Shown here piece by piece: positions 38,037-45,206 of a stretch of 50,530 nt of DNA. The stretch is from Bradyrhizobium sp. CSS354. GTDB taxonomy: Bacteria > Pseudomonadota > Alphaproteobacteria > Rhizobiales > Xanthobacteraceae. The notes below the pieces were generated by a model that saw only the letters and a list, made by a program, of their open reading frames with translations, had not been told where the DNA came from and did not search any database. The translations under genes were made by a program, and so were the position numbers. Position 1 is the first letter of the stretch. Each line of letters begins with the position of its first letter. The DNA lies in contig NZ_JAACFU010000030.1 of the NCBI RefSeq assembly GCF_029051725.1, positions 1 to 50,530 of the forward strand. Direction: 5' to 3'.

Positions 38037-38174
38037 AAGGCCAATGGAACAATTGTGACGTTGCGAGAGCGACACACCTGACAAGCTAGGCCAGCACTGG
38101 TGGAGCGCTCTTCCTCGAGACCAGCGAGCGGTAGGCAGCGCCAAGCAACCAGATCAGCCGCGCCTTCGTGCTCA

Positions 38175-39430
38175 TCAATGCGTGGAACAGCTAGCCCAGC
38201 GATACCGAACCGCGATCGCTCTCCTCGTCCTGGTCGGCTTAGCTCCTACGCTTCCCGCGGCAGCAATCGTGGTCTGAAGAAGATGGTTCAGCTGCAGCGT
38301 TTCGGATTCGGGGTCTTCGCTCTGCAGTCCGTCGTAGAATGTCTTCGCAGACAGCATATTGCCAAGGACCAAGCAAACTTCGCGTGTTGTGAGCGGGTTT
38401 TGGAGCAGAGCGGATAGCCGACCCCAAACATCGAGGGGATCTCCAGCGATCGGCTTGCGAATGCGATGTTGGACCGAGAGAGAAACATTACCGTCGCCCT
38501 TGAATCTGTGCGCACCTCCCCACCGCTTAAAATTCTCGGGTCTTCGGAGGGAGTAGGTAGAAAACAAAGCCATGTTTTTTTGAGCTTGCGCGCACACCTC
38601 CTGTACCGCGGAGGCGGAATACCTTCGAAACGACTTCGACGCCTTCGCGTGCTCCAAAACGACACGTCGGATCGAAAGATCAGCTAGGATATCCCGGCTG
38701 AACGTCAGCGCCTTTGTGCAGGGCTCCCGGAACATGTCCCTGAGCTCGTCATGGGCGTCGCCATCGAGGCGCCGGACGAAGTAGGTCGGCAGGAAGACCT
38801 CGGCCAGCATGCGCCTCTCGCGTTTCGTCCGGATCAGATACCGGTGGTCGTTGTATTTGTAGGTGGCACCCTCCTGATCGACGTCGCAGGCCTCGCGATC
38901 TCGTCCAGGTTGAGGGTCTCGAGGTCCTCGGTCCGCGCCACGAACTGCAGGTGCTGGTCCTTGACGAGCGCCGTCGGCGCCAGGATACCGGAAGCGCTTT
39001 CGTAGCTGAGGAGGGCGGTCCCGCCGAACAGCGAGAGCCGGCTGCTGGCGCCCGTGTACCAGAGCCAGTCGAGGGTCTCGGCCAGACGCCCACGAAGCCG
39101 GGCGACGCCGTGAGCCTTCGCCAGCTTGCAGGACAGCAGGACGTCTTCCCGCAGCTCCCGCCGGACGCGGCGGGCCTTCAGCACGGTGCTCTCGAACTGC
39201 TCGAAAATGGCTTCGGTCTCCGGGCTGCGCCGTCCGCGGGATTTGACCTTCTGCTTGCCGTCTTGGCGCGTGTAGCGGGTCAGATATTCGACGCCGTCGA
39301 CAGTCCGCCAGGCCATCCCGCCGCCGTCGGAGGCGGCCAGGACCTGCAGCGAGTGCCCGAACTCGGGCCACAGCTGCTCGATCCGGGCGAATTGTGGCGA
39401 AGAAAAGCGGGCCAGCGAAGCGGAAGAGCC
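38175..39430 (-). pseudogene. NTP_transf_8 (GSU2403-like) nucleotidyltransferase-fold protein, frameshifted
   Basis: Reading leftwards, one frame gives FARIEQLWPEFGHSLQVLAA SDGGG, then MAWRTVDGVEYLTRYTRQDG, KVKSRGRRSPETEAIFEQFE and LFGGTALLSYESASGI. A one-base loss near 38893 moves it to DVDQEGATYKYNDHRYLIRT, ERRMLAEVFLPTYFVRRLDG and the C-terminal part to 38175. The family normally shows a GT(N/A)A..Y.A motif followed by an acidic pair; here the acidic pair region (VKDQHLQF) looks degenerate. No ATG/GTG lies upstream of 39316 in frame, so the N-terminus is probably damaged as well. Role unknown. It sits downstream of the E2-E1/JAMM cassette on the same strand. Confidence 0.65.
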
Positions 39431-39627
39431 GAAGCGGGCCTCGCGCGCTCGAAGGCAAGACTGCGCTGCAGGTCTTGATCGATGAGCACACGATCGACGA
39501 GGCCAAGATCAAGGCCATCAGAGAAAAGACTAAGGTCTCTCGGGTGGTCGAGAAGCTGCTTCAAGGGTGGCTAGACGGGACCTACAAGCTGAGGCCGTAT
39601 GGCCGGCTAAGCGCGTCCCGAAGTTGA
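39394..39627 (+). CDS. Possible ribbon-helix-helix-like small protein
   Basis: A GTG-started frame of 77 residues: a basic Lys/Arg/Ser N-terminus, then KTALQVLIDEHTIDEAKIKA, then IREKTKVSRVVEKLLQGWLD. The strand-helix-helix order with a basic arm is typical of small DNA-binding RHH proteins. It overlaps the 5' region of the nucleotidyltransferase remnant on the other strand by about 40-100 bp. No clear ribosome site, so existence is tentative. Confidence 0.5.
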   Translation: MAKKSGPAKRKSRSGPRALEGKTALQVLIDEHTIDEAKIKAIREKTKVSRVVEKLLQGWLDGTYKLRPYGRLSASRS

Positions 39628-39659
39628 CCAAGCCGAAATTGAACTGCCGTGTGCGCTGC

Positions 39660-40169
39660 TTACGGTTTCGATGAAGCTGCAGGTCGCCGCGGCCAGACTG
39701 AAGAAGAATCAAAGATCTTGATCTCCTGCTGAGTGGCCGATAGTCGCCGTCGGAGCAGCGAGCGCACTATCTGGCCCTTCCAGCACCGTGGAAACCATTC
39801 CGAGCCGCTTCCAGCCACGATGAGCATAAGGGGTGAGTTCACCTTGCGGGCTATTCGCAGCAGGGTGGCTGAATCGAGATCGCTCATCTCCGCGATGCCG
39901 TCAGGATGCGAATGCCAATCGCCCAGGTAGTCTAGGTCGCCAGCGCTTGTTTTGAAGGCTCTATCGAGTTCGGCTACCTGCCATTTATGGTCCGGCACAA
40001 AGCAATGGCGACCGTGGAGGGCGAGGGGGCCAGGGCCGCGGAGGTCGACGACGATGCGGTCCTCACCTGACCGCCACCCAAGTAGTATGCCCCCGTTCTC
40101 GAGCGGCGAGAGATCTTGCGCGTCCTCACTCATCGACTGCATGACGCGTGAGGAGAGCCATACCGTCAT
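39660..40169 (-). CDS. JAMM/MPN+ metalloprotease, Cap3-like isopeptidase
   Basis: This is a 169-residue JAB-domain protease with all zinc and catalytic residues: E24 in SPLENGGILLG, H86 and H88 in DWHSHPDG, S96 and D99 in MSDLD. That is the full E...HxH-x7-S-x2-D motif. ATG 40169 is chosen because GGAG precedes it by eight bases and it lies 2 bp after the E2-E1 stop; a longer frame reaches 40223. Relatives cut ubiquitin-like conjugates or trim precursors (CBASS Cap3, BilD). With the E2-E1 fusion upstream it probably reverses or matures conjugation. The substrate is not identified here. Confidence 0.9.
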   Translation of the reverse strand: MTVWLSSRVMQSMSEDAQDLSPLENGGILLGWRSGEDRIVVDLRGPGPLALHGRHCFVPDHKWQVAELDRAFKTSAGDLDYLGDWHSHPDGIAEMSDLDSATLLRIARKVNSPLMLIVAGSGSEWFPRCWKGQIVRSLLRRRLSATQQEIKIFDSSSVWPRRPAASSKP

Positions 40170-40171
40170 CG

Positions 40172-41953
40172 TCAGGCTCCGCAGCATTGAGGGTGAGGAG
40201 GGCAGGGATGCGCCTCCCAGCAAGGCAGGGTCCTCGAACCATCTTCGTTTCTGAGCGTCAACACGGCTACCGCCCAGGCGCCCGGATCGTAATTGCCGTC
40301 CGACAACAATCCCACCGTCGTCCGCACGATTTCGAGCGAGACCTCCTGCAGGTCGAAGCCGCCACCAGTGAAGGTCGGAGAATTGCAGCCGACCGGAAGC
40401 ACTATGCCCGCGTTATCGACTCGCGGCTGGGGTATCCGACCGTCCTTCCAGTGGTGGTTGAGGCAAATGAAGCAGCCTTCGCCGTCCGGTAAGAAACGTG
40501 CGACCAAGCCGCCTGCAACGCCGTGGGTCGCGTAGCCGACCACATACGGTACGCCCAGGCGTTTGCAATGATGCGCCAATGCAAGCTGCACTTCTTCCGA
40601 CGCCGAAGCGTCGACAACAACGTCTGCGCCGCGGAGCAAATCGAACACCGGCGCAAGCGCATTTTGAGGGGGAAGCGCTGTAACGTCCGTGAACGCCGCT
40701 CCGAGACGGCCCTCGGCGAAACCAGCGCTCGTCCACGGGTAATTCTCGACGATGAAGTTTGCGAGGGCCTGAGACTTGCTTCTTCCCCAAGCAGACCGAC
40801 CGAGCGGCCAGCGAAGACTGTTGCCCGGCTGGATCGTGTCGAAGTCAAGAAACGTAACTTCTCCAACCCCGGCCCGCGCCAATTCGAGACCGGCAAAACT
40901 TCCGATGGCGCCAGCCCCGACCACAACGACCTTCTTTGTCAGAAGCGACTTTGCTATAGGCAGGCGGGAGAAGATGTCGTCTCTCCCGGCCCGTTCTCCG
41001 CGAATCAGCTGGGGCACATCTACCGTTGCTCCGTCACCGAGCGCAGGTCGCGCAGCGAGGAACAACCATCCCGAACCATTCTTTTTGGAGCCGTAGGTGG
41101 CCTCATCCGGAAACACGATGCCGGTGATCGAGAGAGGGCCACGTCCAGCCTGGTTAACTTTGCGCACGCTCGCCGGCTGCATTACAGCTTGCCGAGAGAG
41201 CTCCTCTTCGGCAAGTCGGAGCAACTCGCGTGCGTCCGCGGTTGCAGGGGGAGTGAACTTGACCCAGCGACCGATAACAACTTGGAAGCCTTGTGGCTGC
41301 GCCGCGAATCCGAATCGCTTTCCGAGGCCGGCACCGTTGCTGGCTTTCACTTGCCTTAGCACGCCTTCGAACGCGGCCCCATTGGTCCGACTAGAGCGAG
41401 GCGAACAAACAATTTCCAAAAGGCCATGTTGCGCTGGCGGAAGCGGTGCCTGACCGTCGAACAGGATCACCGAGTCGTCCTCGGAGGCGCCTGCGAAGTA
41501 GGGCATCAAGGGATCGGCGGTCTGCTCCTCGAGCTTAGCTGCATCATCCCAGCGGCTCTCCCTTCTCGCAGCGAGGGCGAGCAGGAGGTGGTCCAACCGT
41601 TCTTGAACGAAATCGGCGACAAGTTGGTAGGAATCCCATTGCCCAGCTTCCTGCGTGAGCAGGCAAAGCTCGCGACTGTGCGGGTTCTGATGCCGCTCAA
41701 AAGTCTCGTTCGGCGCAGAGACCGCCGGGCGAAAGAACGGGTGTAGCGGCGAATATCCGATACGCAACAGCATCGAAGCGGACTGCCCCTCTACCGGCCA
41801 GTCCGCTTCGAGAATCAGAATCCCATTGCCCTTGTGGATAGTCCGAGGCGAAATGCCCAACTTGGCGTACGCCGCCAGTTCGGCATCAAACACCTCGGGC
41901 CAGATCGCCCACCAATCCTGGTCGGCACCACCGAGCCTATTGCGCCCAGCCAA
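40172..41953 (-). CDS. E2-E1 fusion protein (Cap2-like) with ThiF-type adenylation domain
   Basis: A 593-residue protein fusing two ubiquitin-conjugation modules. Residues 1 to about 130 form an E2-like domain with the catalytic cysteine C97 in HSRELCLL. Residues about 330-593 form the E1/ThiF domain: nucleotide loop VVVVGAGAIGS (346-352), D370/D372, N378, R381 and K393, the zinc-type pair CFIC (494/497) with C-terminal cysteines, and a candidate thioester cysteine C523 in VGCNSPTFTGGGFDL. A linker joins them. Size and order match the type II CBASS protein Cap2, which attaches a CD-NTase C-terminus to targets. The start lies 2 bp after the stop of the 41-codon gene. No CD-NTase or effector is adjacent, which is unusual. 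Confidence 0.9.
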   Translation of the reverse strand: MAGRNRLGGADQDWWAIWPEVFDAELAAYAKLGISPRTIHKGNGILILEADWPVEGQSASMLLRIGYSPLHPFFRPAVSAPNETFERHQNPHSRELCLLTQEAGQWDSYQLVADFVQERLDHLLLALAARRESRWDDAAKLEEQTADPLMPYFAGASEDDSVILFDGQAPLPPAQHGLLEIVCSPRSSRTNGAAFEGVLRQVKASNGAGLGKRFGFAAQPQGFQVVIGRWVKFTPPATADARELLRLAEEELSRQAVMQPASVRKVNQAGRGPLSITGIVFPDEATYGSKKNGSGWLFLAARPALGDGATVDVPQLIRGERAGRDDIFSRLPIAKSLLTKKVVVVGAGAIGSFAGLELARAGVGEVTFLDFDTIQPGNSLRWPLGRSAWGRSKSQALANFIVENYPWTSAGFAEGRLGAAFTDVTALPPQNALAPVFDLLRGADVVVDASASEEVQLALAHHCKRLGVPYVVGYATHGVAGGLVARFLPDGEGCFICLNHHWKDGRIPQPRVDNAGIVLPVGCNSPTFTGGGFDLQEVSLEIVRTTVGLLSDGNYDPGAWAVAVLTLRNEDGSRTLPCWEAHPCPPHPQCCGA

Positions 41954-41955
41954 GC

Positions 41956-42081
41956 TTAGCCCACTGGACGGTGGTCGGGCGGCGAACTGGGACGCGGTGG
42001 TCCCTTGCCGGGCGTATCACTGGGCGGGCCCGGCGGCACGTCAGGATGCTCTGGATGAGACGGGTGAGGCGGCTTAGACAT
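41956..42081 (-). CDS. 41-residue proline-rich peptide, first gene of the E2-E1/JAMM operon
   Basis: From ATG 42081, with AGAAGGAG eight bases upstream (the best ribosome site in the area), the frame reads MSKPPHPSHPEHPDVPPGPP then SDTPGKGPPRPSSPPDHRPV and a final glycine. It is more than one third proline with no hydrophobic core, so it should be disordered. The stop is 2 bp before the E2-E1 start, so translation is coupled. The terminal glycine is noteworthy because E1/E2 substrates end in glycine, but a 41-residue disordered chain is not a beta-grasp ubiquitin-like fold. It may be a tag, an adaptor or only a coupling leader. Confidence 0.7.
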   Translation of the reverse strand: MSKPPHPSHPEHPDVPPGPPSDTPGKGPPRPSSPPDHRPVG

Positions 42082-42362
42082 TCTTGAACTCCTTCTCTTT
42101 CTCTGCTCTCTTAGGCCACGGGACCGACGTACGCACGCTGCAAATGCACAGATCCACACCTTGGTCGTCGGCACCGCCGCTTCGTTCCCTTTCCAGCGAA
42201 TCTCGAGATCGTTATTCAAATGAGGCGCACAATTCCTGCTGGTCCCGCAAGGGGGCGCACGTTTCCAGCAAAATCGATGGACAGTTCGCCGCGTTCCGGC
42301 GCTATGGCGTCTGCAAACGGATCGCGCTCCCTCTGACGCTGAGCGAACATTTGCGCGGAAAT

Positions 42363-42494
42363 TCAAAGCTGTGCATTCAAACGCGCCGATGTGAGCCGCT
42401 CGACAATCGCGATACAGCTTCTGGACAAGGTGTGCCGTATGCGTCGGTCTCCCTCTATCGCCTCCGAAACGATCTTGACGGAACGTTCGATCAT
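42363..42494 (-). pseudogene. Fragment resembling a HEPN/DUF86 (HepT-like) protein
   Basis: The 43-codon frame begins MIERSVKIVSEAIEGDRRIR, close to the MVERSVEIISEASRH block of HepT-type HEPN proteins. The rest of the domain, including the RxxxxH active site, is not found. The similarity is short. Confidence 0.35.
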
Positions 42495-42692
42495 GCTGTC
42501 GAACTGATATGAAGAGGGATGAATCGCCGTCGCAAAGGCGCTTGTGAGTCCGCCCAGCTCGATGGCGCTGACGATCTCTATTTAGCGCTTCACCAGCTCG
42601 AATCCGGATATGCCGATTGCCTCTTCTTGGTCAGAAGGTCCAGGACCTGGCCATTCCACCACTCGAGGAGCTGCCTGGCAACTCGCGCTCGT

Positions 42693-42770
42693 TTATCCGA
42701 AGAAGCACTTGTATCGACCCGGCTCCGTTACCCGGCCGATTTTGTCCCAATTGATCTTGTTAACGCGCAT
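42693..42770 (-). pseudogene. Truncated small hypothetical protein
   Basis: ATG 42770 overlaps the stop of the preceding frame. The peptide MRVNKINWDKIGRVTEPGRY resembles the start of a short conserved rhizobial hypothetical protein but stops after 25 residues. Confidence 0.4.
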
Positions 42771-42772
42771 CG

Positions 42773-43004
42773 CTAGCTCCACTCGTTCTCAGGCAGCGAA
42801 CCGGGCGGAGCTTTGAGTTCTTCGAGGCCGGCTTCGATCATGGCCAATTCCTCTTGGATTGCTTTGGCCGCGTTCTGGGTTGATGCCCGACACGGCTTCC
42901 AGCTGGGCGAGCAGCTTGCGTCGATGCGCCAGCAAGTCGAGTAGAGCGCGTCGGTCCCGCACCCTCACGTAGCCAGCTACGATCAATTCCATGGCCTTTG
43001 ACAC
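42773..43004 (-). pseudogene. Small coiled-coil hypothetical protein, frameshifted
   Basis: GTG 43004 starts SKAMELIVAGYVRVRDRRAL followed by LDLLAHRRKLLAQLEAVSGI. A one-base loss near 42885 shifts the natural continuation to NAAKAIQEELAMIEAGLEEL and KAPPGSLPENEWS, then TAG at 42773. The intact form would have about 77 residues and two amphipathic helices. Function unknown. Confidence 0.5.
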
Positions 43005-43031
43005 GTTCGTCGTTTTCCCACCGGCTGCGGA

Positions 43032-43316
43032 TTATCGGGGGCGGCTAAGTTCTGTCAGACCGGCTTCGGTCATACGATATTCGGCACCTTCGCCGGTTGA
43101 GCGTCGCTCCATCCATCCGTTTCGTAAAAGAGCGAGCGTTGTTCCGGGGTGATCGGGGAGCTTCGAAGAAGACACCCAATGGCAGTCACGAAGGGGATCG
43201 AGCATTTGCCGGTGATACTGATTAAAAAGCGGCCTCCGCTTTTTCTGCCTACGGATGCCTTGAGGTATCGTTTCAAGCGGGCGTTCGGTTTCCATGGCCG
43301 TTTGTTGCCATCGCAC
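43032..43316 (-). CDS. Possible winged-helix-like small protein
   Basis: A frame of up to 94 residues whose second half, LPDHPGTTLALLRNGWMERR followed by STGEGAEYRMTEAGLTEL, has the helix-wing look of a MarR/PadR-type domain. The N-terminal part is basic and unlike a protein core. The start is unclear. It lies upstream of the other small fragments on this strand. Confidence 0.35.
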   Translation of the reverse strand: MRWQQTAMETERPLETIPQGIRRQKKRRPLFNQYHRQMLDPLRDCHWVSSSKLPDHPGTTLALLRNGWMERRSTGEGAEYRMTEAGLTELSRPR

Positions 43317-43709
43317 AGTTTACGATCAGTTACGGATCGGGAACGGCCGGCAATCTTTTCTAAATGGTTCATGGATATTGTTTGGCGGCATGGATGATCG
43401 AGGACGCATCTGTTTGGTTCGGGCTGGCCCTTAGGCGAAGCGATGCTCCCTACCGGCGTGGATGGTGCGCGATAATCGACCTGAGCCCTGCCGCTTGCCG
43501 GCACCGCCGCGCGCGCGAGCCGCGGGCGGTTCAACGCAGGCGAGAGCACAGGCCGCCGCGTTGTTGCCCGCGAAATAGCCAGAGCCGGAATTGCAGCGCG
43601 GCCGGACCCAAGCTGATCGAGCAGAAAGACGGCTCATCACAAGGGTCAAACGCTGCCAATCGCCGTGGTTGCAATGGTAAAAGTTCCTCGCCGACTGACT
43701 GGGGGGCAC
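43317..43709. other. No recognisable gene
   Basis: Overlapping frames of poor composition on both strands. Nothing supported. Confidence 0.35.
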
Positions 43710-44009
43710 ATGGTTAAGGCATTTCGCAATGTGATCATGGCACTTACTTTTGTAGGAGTTGCCGGCTGCAACATTTTTTGGAATTTCATGAATGACTATA
43801 TGGCCTGTGGCCTTGCGCTGGCGGCTTCAGTTGCAGCCGGCTTTTGCGTTGAGCGCATCTTCATCGAGCGGTCCCGTCGGGAGATGATCCGCCTCCACGG
43901 CGCGGACTGGCATTCGGCGGAGAACCGACAGCTCGACTCACGAGCGTCACCCGTCGCGCGCTCGTCGCTTTCATCATCCGACTGTTCGCATTCGACCCGA
44001 GGGGCCTAG
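43710..44009 (+). CDS. Possible small membrane protein
   Basis: ATG 43710 follows GGGGGGC. Up to 99 residues with two hydrophobic stretches (NVIMALTFVGVAGCNIFWNF and MACGLALAASVAAGFCVERI) and a charged, then Ser-rich tail. No family recognised. The membrane segments make it more credible than its neighbours. Confidence 0.4.
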   Translation: MVKAFRNVIMALTFVGVAGCNIFWNFMNDYMACGLALAASVAAGFCVERIFIERSRREMIRLHGADWHSAENRQLDSRASPVARSSLSSSDCSHSTRGA

Positions 44010-44013
44010 CCCG

Positions 44014-44307
44014 ATGATCAAACCGGTCCATCCATTCCGGTTCGCTCGCATCGAGCGCCTGCGAGAGCTGCTTGAACGAGACTTCGAAATGGCAGTTGAT
44101 CCGAATGCGGGCCTGAGCACCACGAAGCTGGTGAGACCCGATCCGCCAATGCCTGATGCAGGTTTGATACTCGGTCGTGATCCAGGAGGGTGCGAACTGG
44201 GTCCTTCGTTGCGAGCCATGCGAGCGCTACGGCACCGCAACCGGTCAATACGCCCGAGTAGCATCACGATCTGGAAGGGCGATGACCATAAGCCGACCCC
44301 GAGGTAG
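44014..44307 (+). pseudogene. Hypothetical protein, probably frameshifted
   Basis: ATG 44014 begins MIKPVHPFRFARIERLRELL then ERDFEMAVDPNAGLSTTKLV. Near 44165 a sensible continuation (QEGANWVLRCEPCERYGTAT) lies in the next frame. No family recognised. Confidence 0.3.
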
Positions 44308-44514
44308 GGGGGATGCCGAAAGCGAACTCCCGGCTCCCTTGGTCCTTACCGCTTTACAATGTTGCCACAGAGGTCTCGTCGTAGTCGGCACCATCGCCGC
44401 CAGGAAGGTAGGCAATAGGAGCGATCCGAACCAAGTCGGGCGCGAGGCTCAACGGCAACAGCTGGCGGAGAAGCAGTGCATGAGCTGGCAACCTGATGAT
44501 TGAAGGCGGCCCTA

Positions 44515-44818
44515 TGTGGTGTCCCTCACCGGACGGCAGGTCGTCACTGGAAACCAGCACTGTCTGCTCTGGTGACGTGGTCTCGAGAACCATTTCGAGC
44601 TCGCCATTGCCGAGCTGACGCGGCGGCAACTCATGGCGGCAGTGGACAACACAGCCAAGACCGGCAAGCGCGGAGCATCAAAGGACCCGCGCGAGCACGA
44701 TACCTTCCTCGAGTGGTACCTCAGCGAAGGTTGCCTCGAGCACAACGTGCTCGCGCCTATCGAGCGCCCAACGAAACTCGTGCCCAAAGGTCACGCGCCG
44801 ACGCGGATCTCGTGTTGA
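44515..44818 (+). pseudogene. Hypothetical protein remnant next to tRNA-Val
   Basis: One frame reads GRQVVTGNQHCLLW, TGA, RGLENHFELAIAELTRRQLM and then AAVDNTAKTGKRGASKDPRE to TAG-free sequence ending at 44818. The in-frame TGA at about 44573 replaces what is probably TGG. Family unknown. It is the last coding-like DNA before the tRNA. Confidence 0.3.
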
Positions 44819-44975
44819 AAGATCCACGAGCTTTCTTGATTTGCCGTCGGGATCGGAGCGGCGGGCGCAGGTAGAGCAATGATCTTTTTTGCAACGTGCC
44901 CGGGTTGTGCCCCAGACTTTTTGGGGCACAATGTGGGGGAAGCAAGTCACTAAGTTATTGTAAATTCTGGAGGAA
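44819..44975. other. Island-side flank of the tRNA 3' end
   Basis: A hairpin-like CCCCAGACTTTTTGGGG occurs at about 44914-44930. No integrase gene is present here. This is where an attachment-site junction would be expected. Confidence 0.4.
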
Positions 44976-45050
44976 TGGTGGGCGCACAAGGGATCGAACC
45001 TTGGACCTCTCCCGTGTGAAGGGAACGCTCTCCCGCTGAGCTATGCACCC
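44976..45050 (-). tRNA. tRNA-Val, anticodon CAC
   Basis: The minus strand begins GGGTGCATAGCTCAG at 45050 and ends TGCGCCC-A-CCA at 44976. The acceptor stem GGGTGCA pairs with TGCGCCC (one G-T). The D-loop AGCTCAGCGGGAGAGC, anticodon arm TTCCC-TTCACAC-GGGAG and T-arm AGGTTCGATCCCT are all present. Loop positions 34-36 are CAC, so valine. It is 75 nt with encoded CCA. The gene is complete and separates accessory DNA (its 3' side) from core genome (its 5' side), as expected for an integration site. Confidence 0.95.
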
Positions 45051-45179
45051 GAAACCATCATGCAGGCGACCCGAGTTTCGGCCGCCGGCGCTTTGGAGCC
45101 CGCGATTTAGAAGTGCGGGCCGAAGGTGTCAAGTTTCGAGGCGCTGCCGGGCCGGAAAACCTTCCGCCGCCCCCGCAAT

Positions 45180-45206
45180 GCGGCCGTGAGACCGTTTTAC
45201 GGCCGC
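45180..45206 (-). terminator. Stem-loop just after the coiled-coil gene
   Basis: GCGGCCGT (45180-45187) and ACGGCCGC (45199-45206) form a perfect 8-bp stem with an 11-base loop directly after the TAA at 45207. There is no clear T-run, so the call as a terminator is moderate. Confidence 0.55.

Noticed and set aside
38893..39518. The N-terminal half of the 447-codon frame 38175-39518
   Set aside because: Recognisable protein sequence in this stretch lies in a different frame; only the part left of about 38893 is genuine.
41956..42366. A 136-codon minus-strand frame that includes the proline-rich peptide
   Set aside because: The upstream 95 codons have poor composition and no ribosome site. 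A strong site (AGAAGGAG) selects the internal ATG 42081.
1..44975. CRISPR arrays, nod boxes, integrase genes, rRNA
   Set aside because: None seen: no regularly spaced direct repeats with unique spacers, no nod-box consensus and no tyrosine or serine recombinase motif was recognised.
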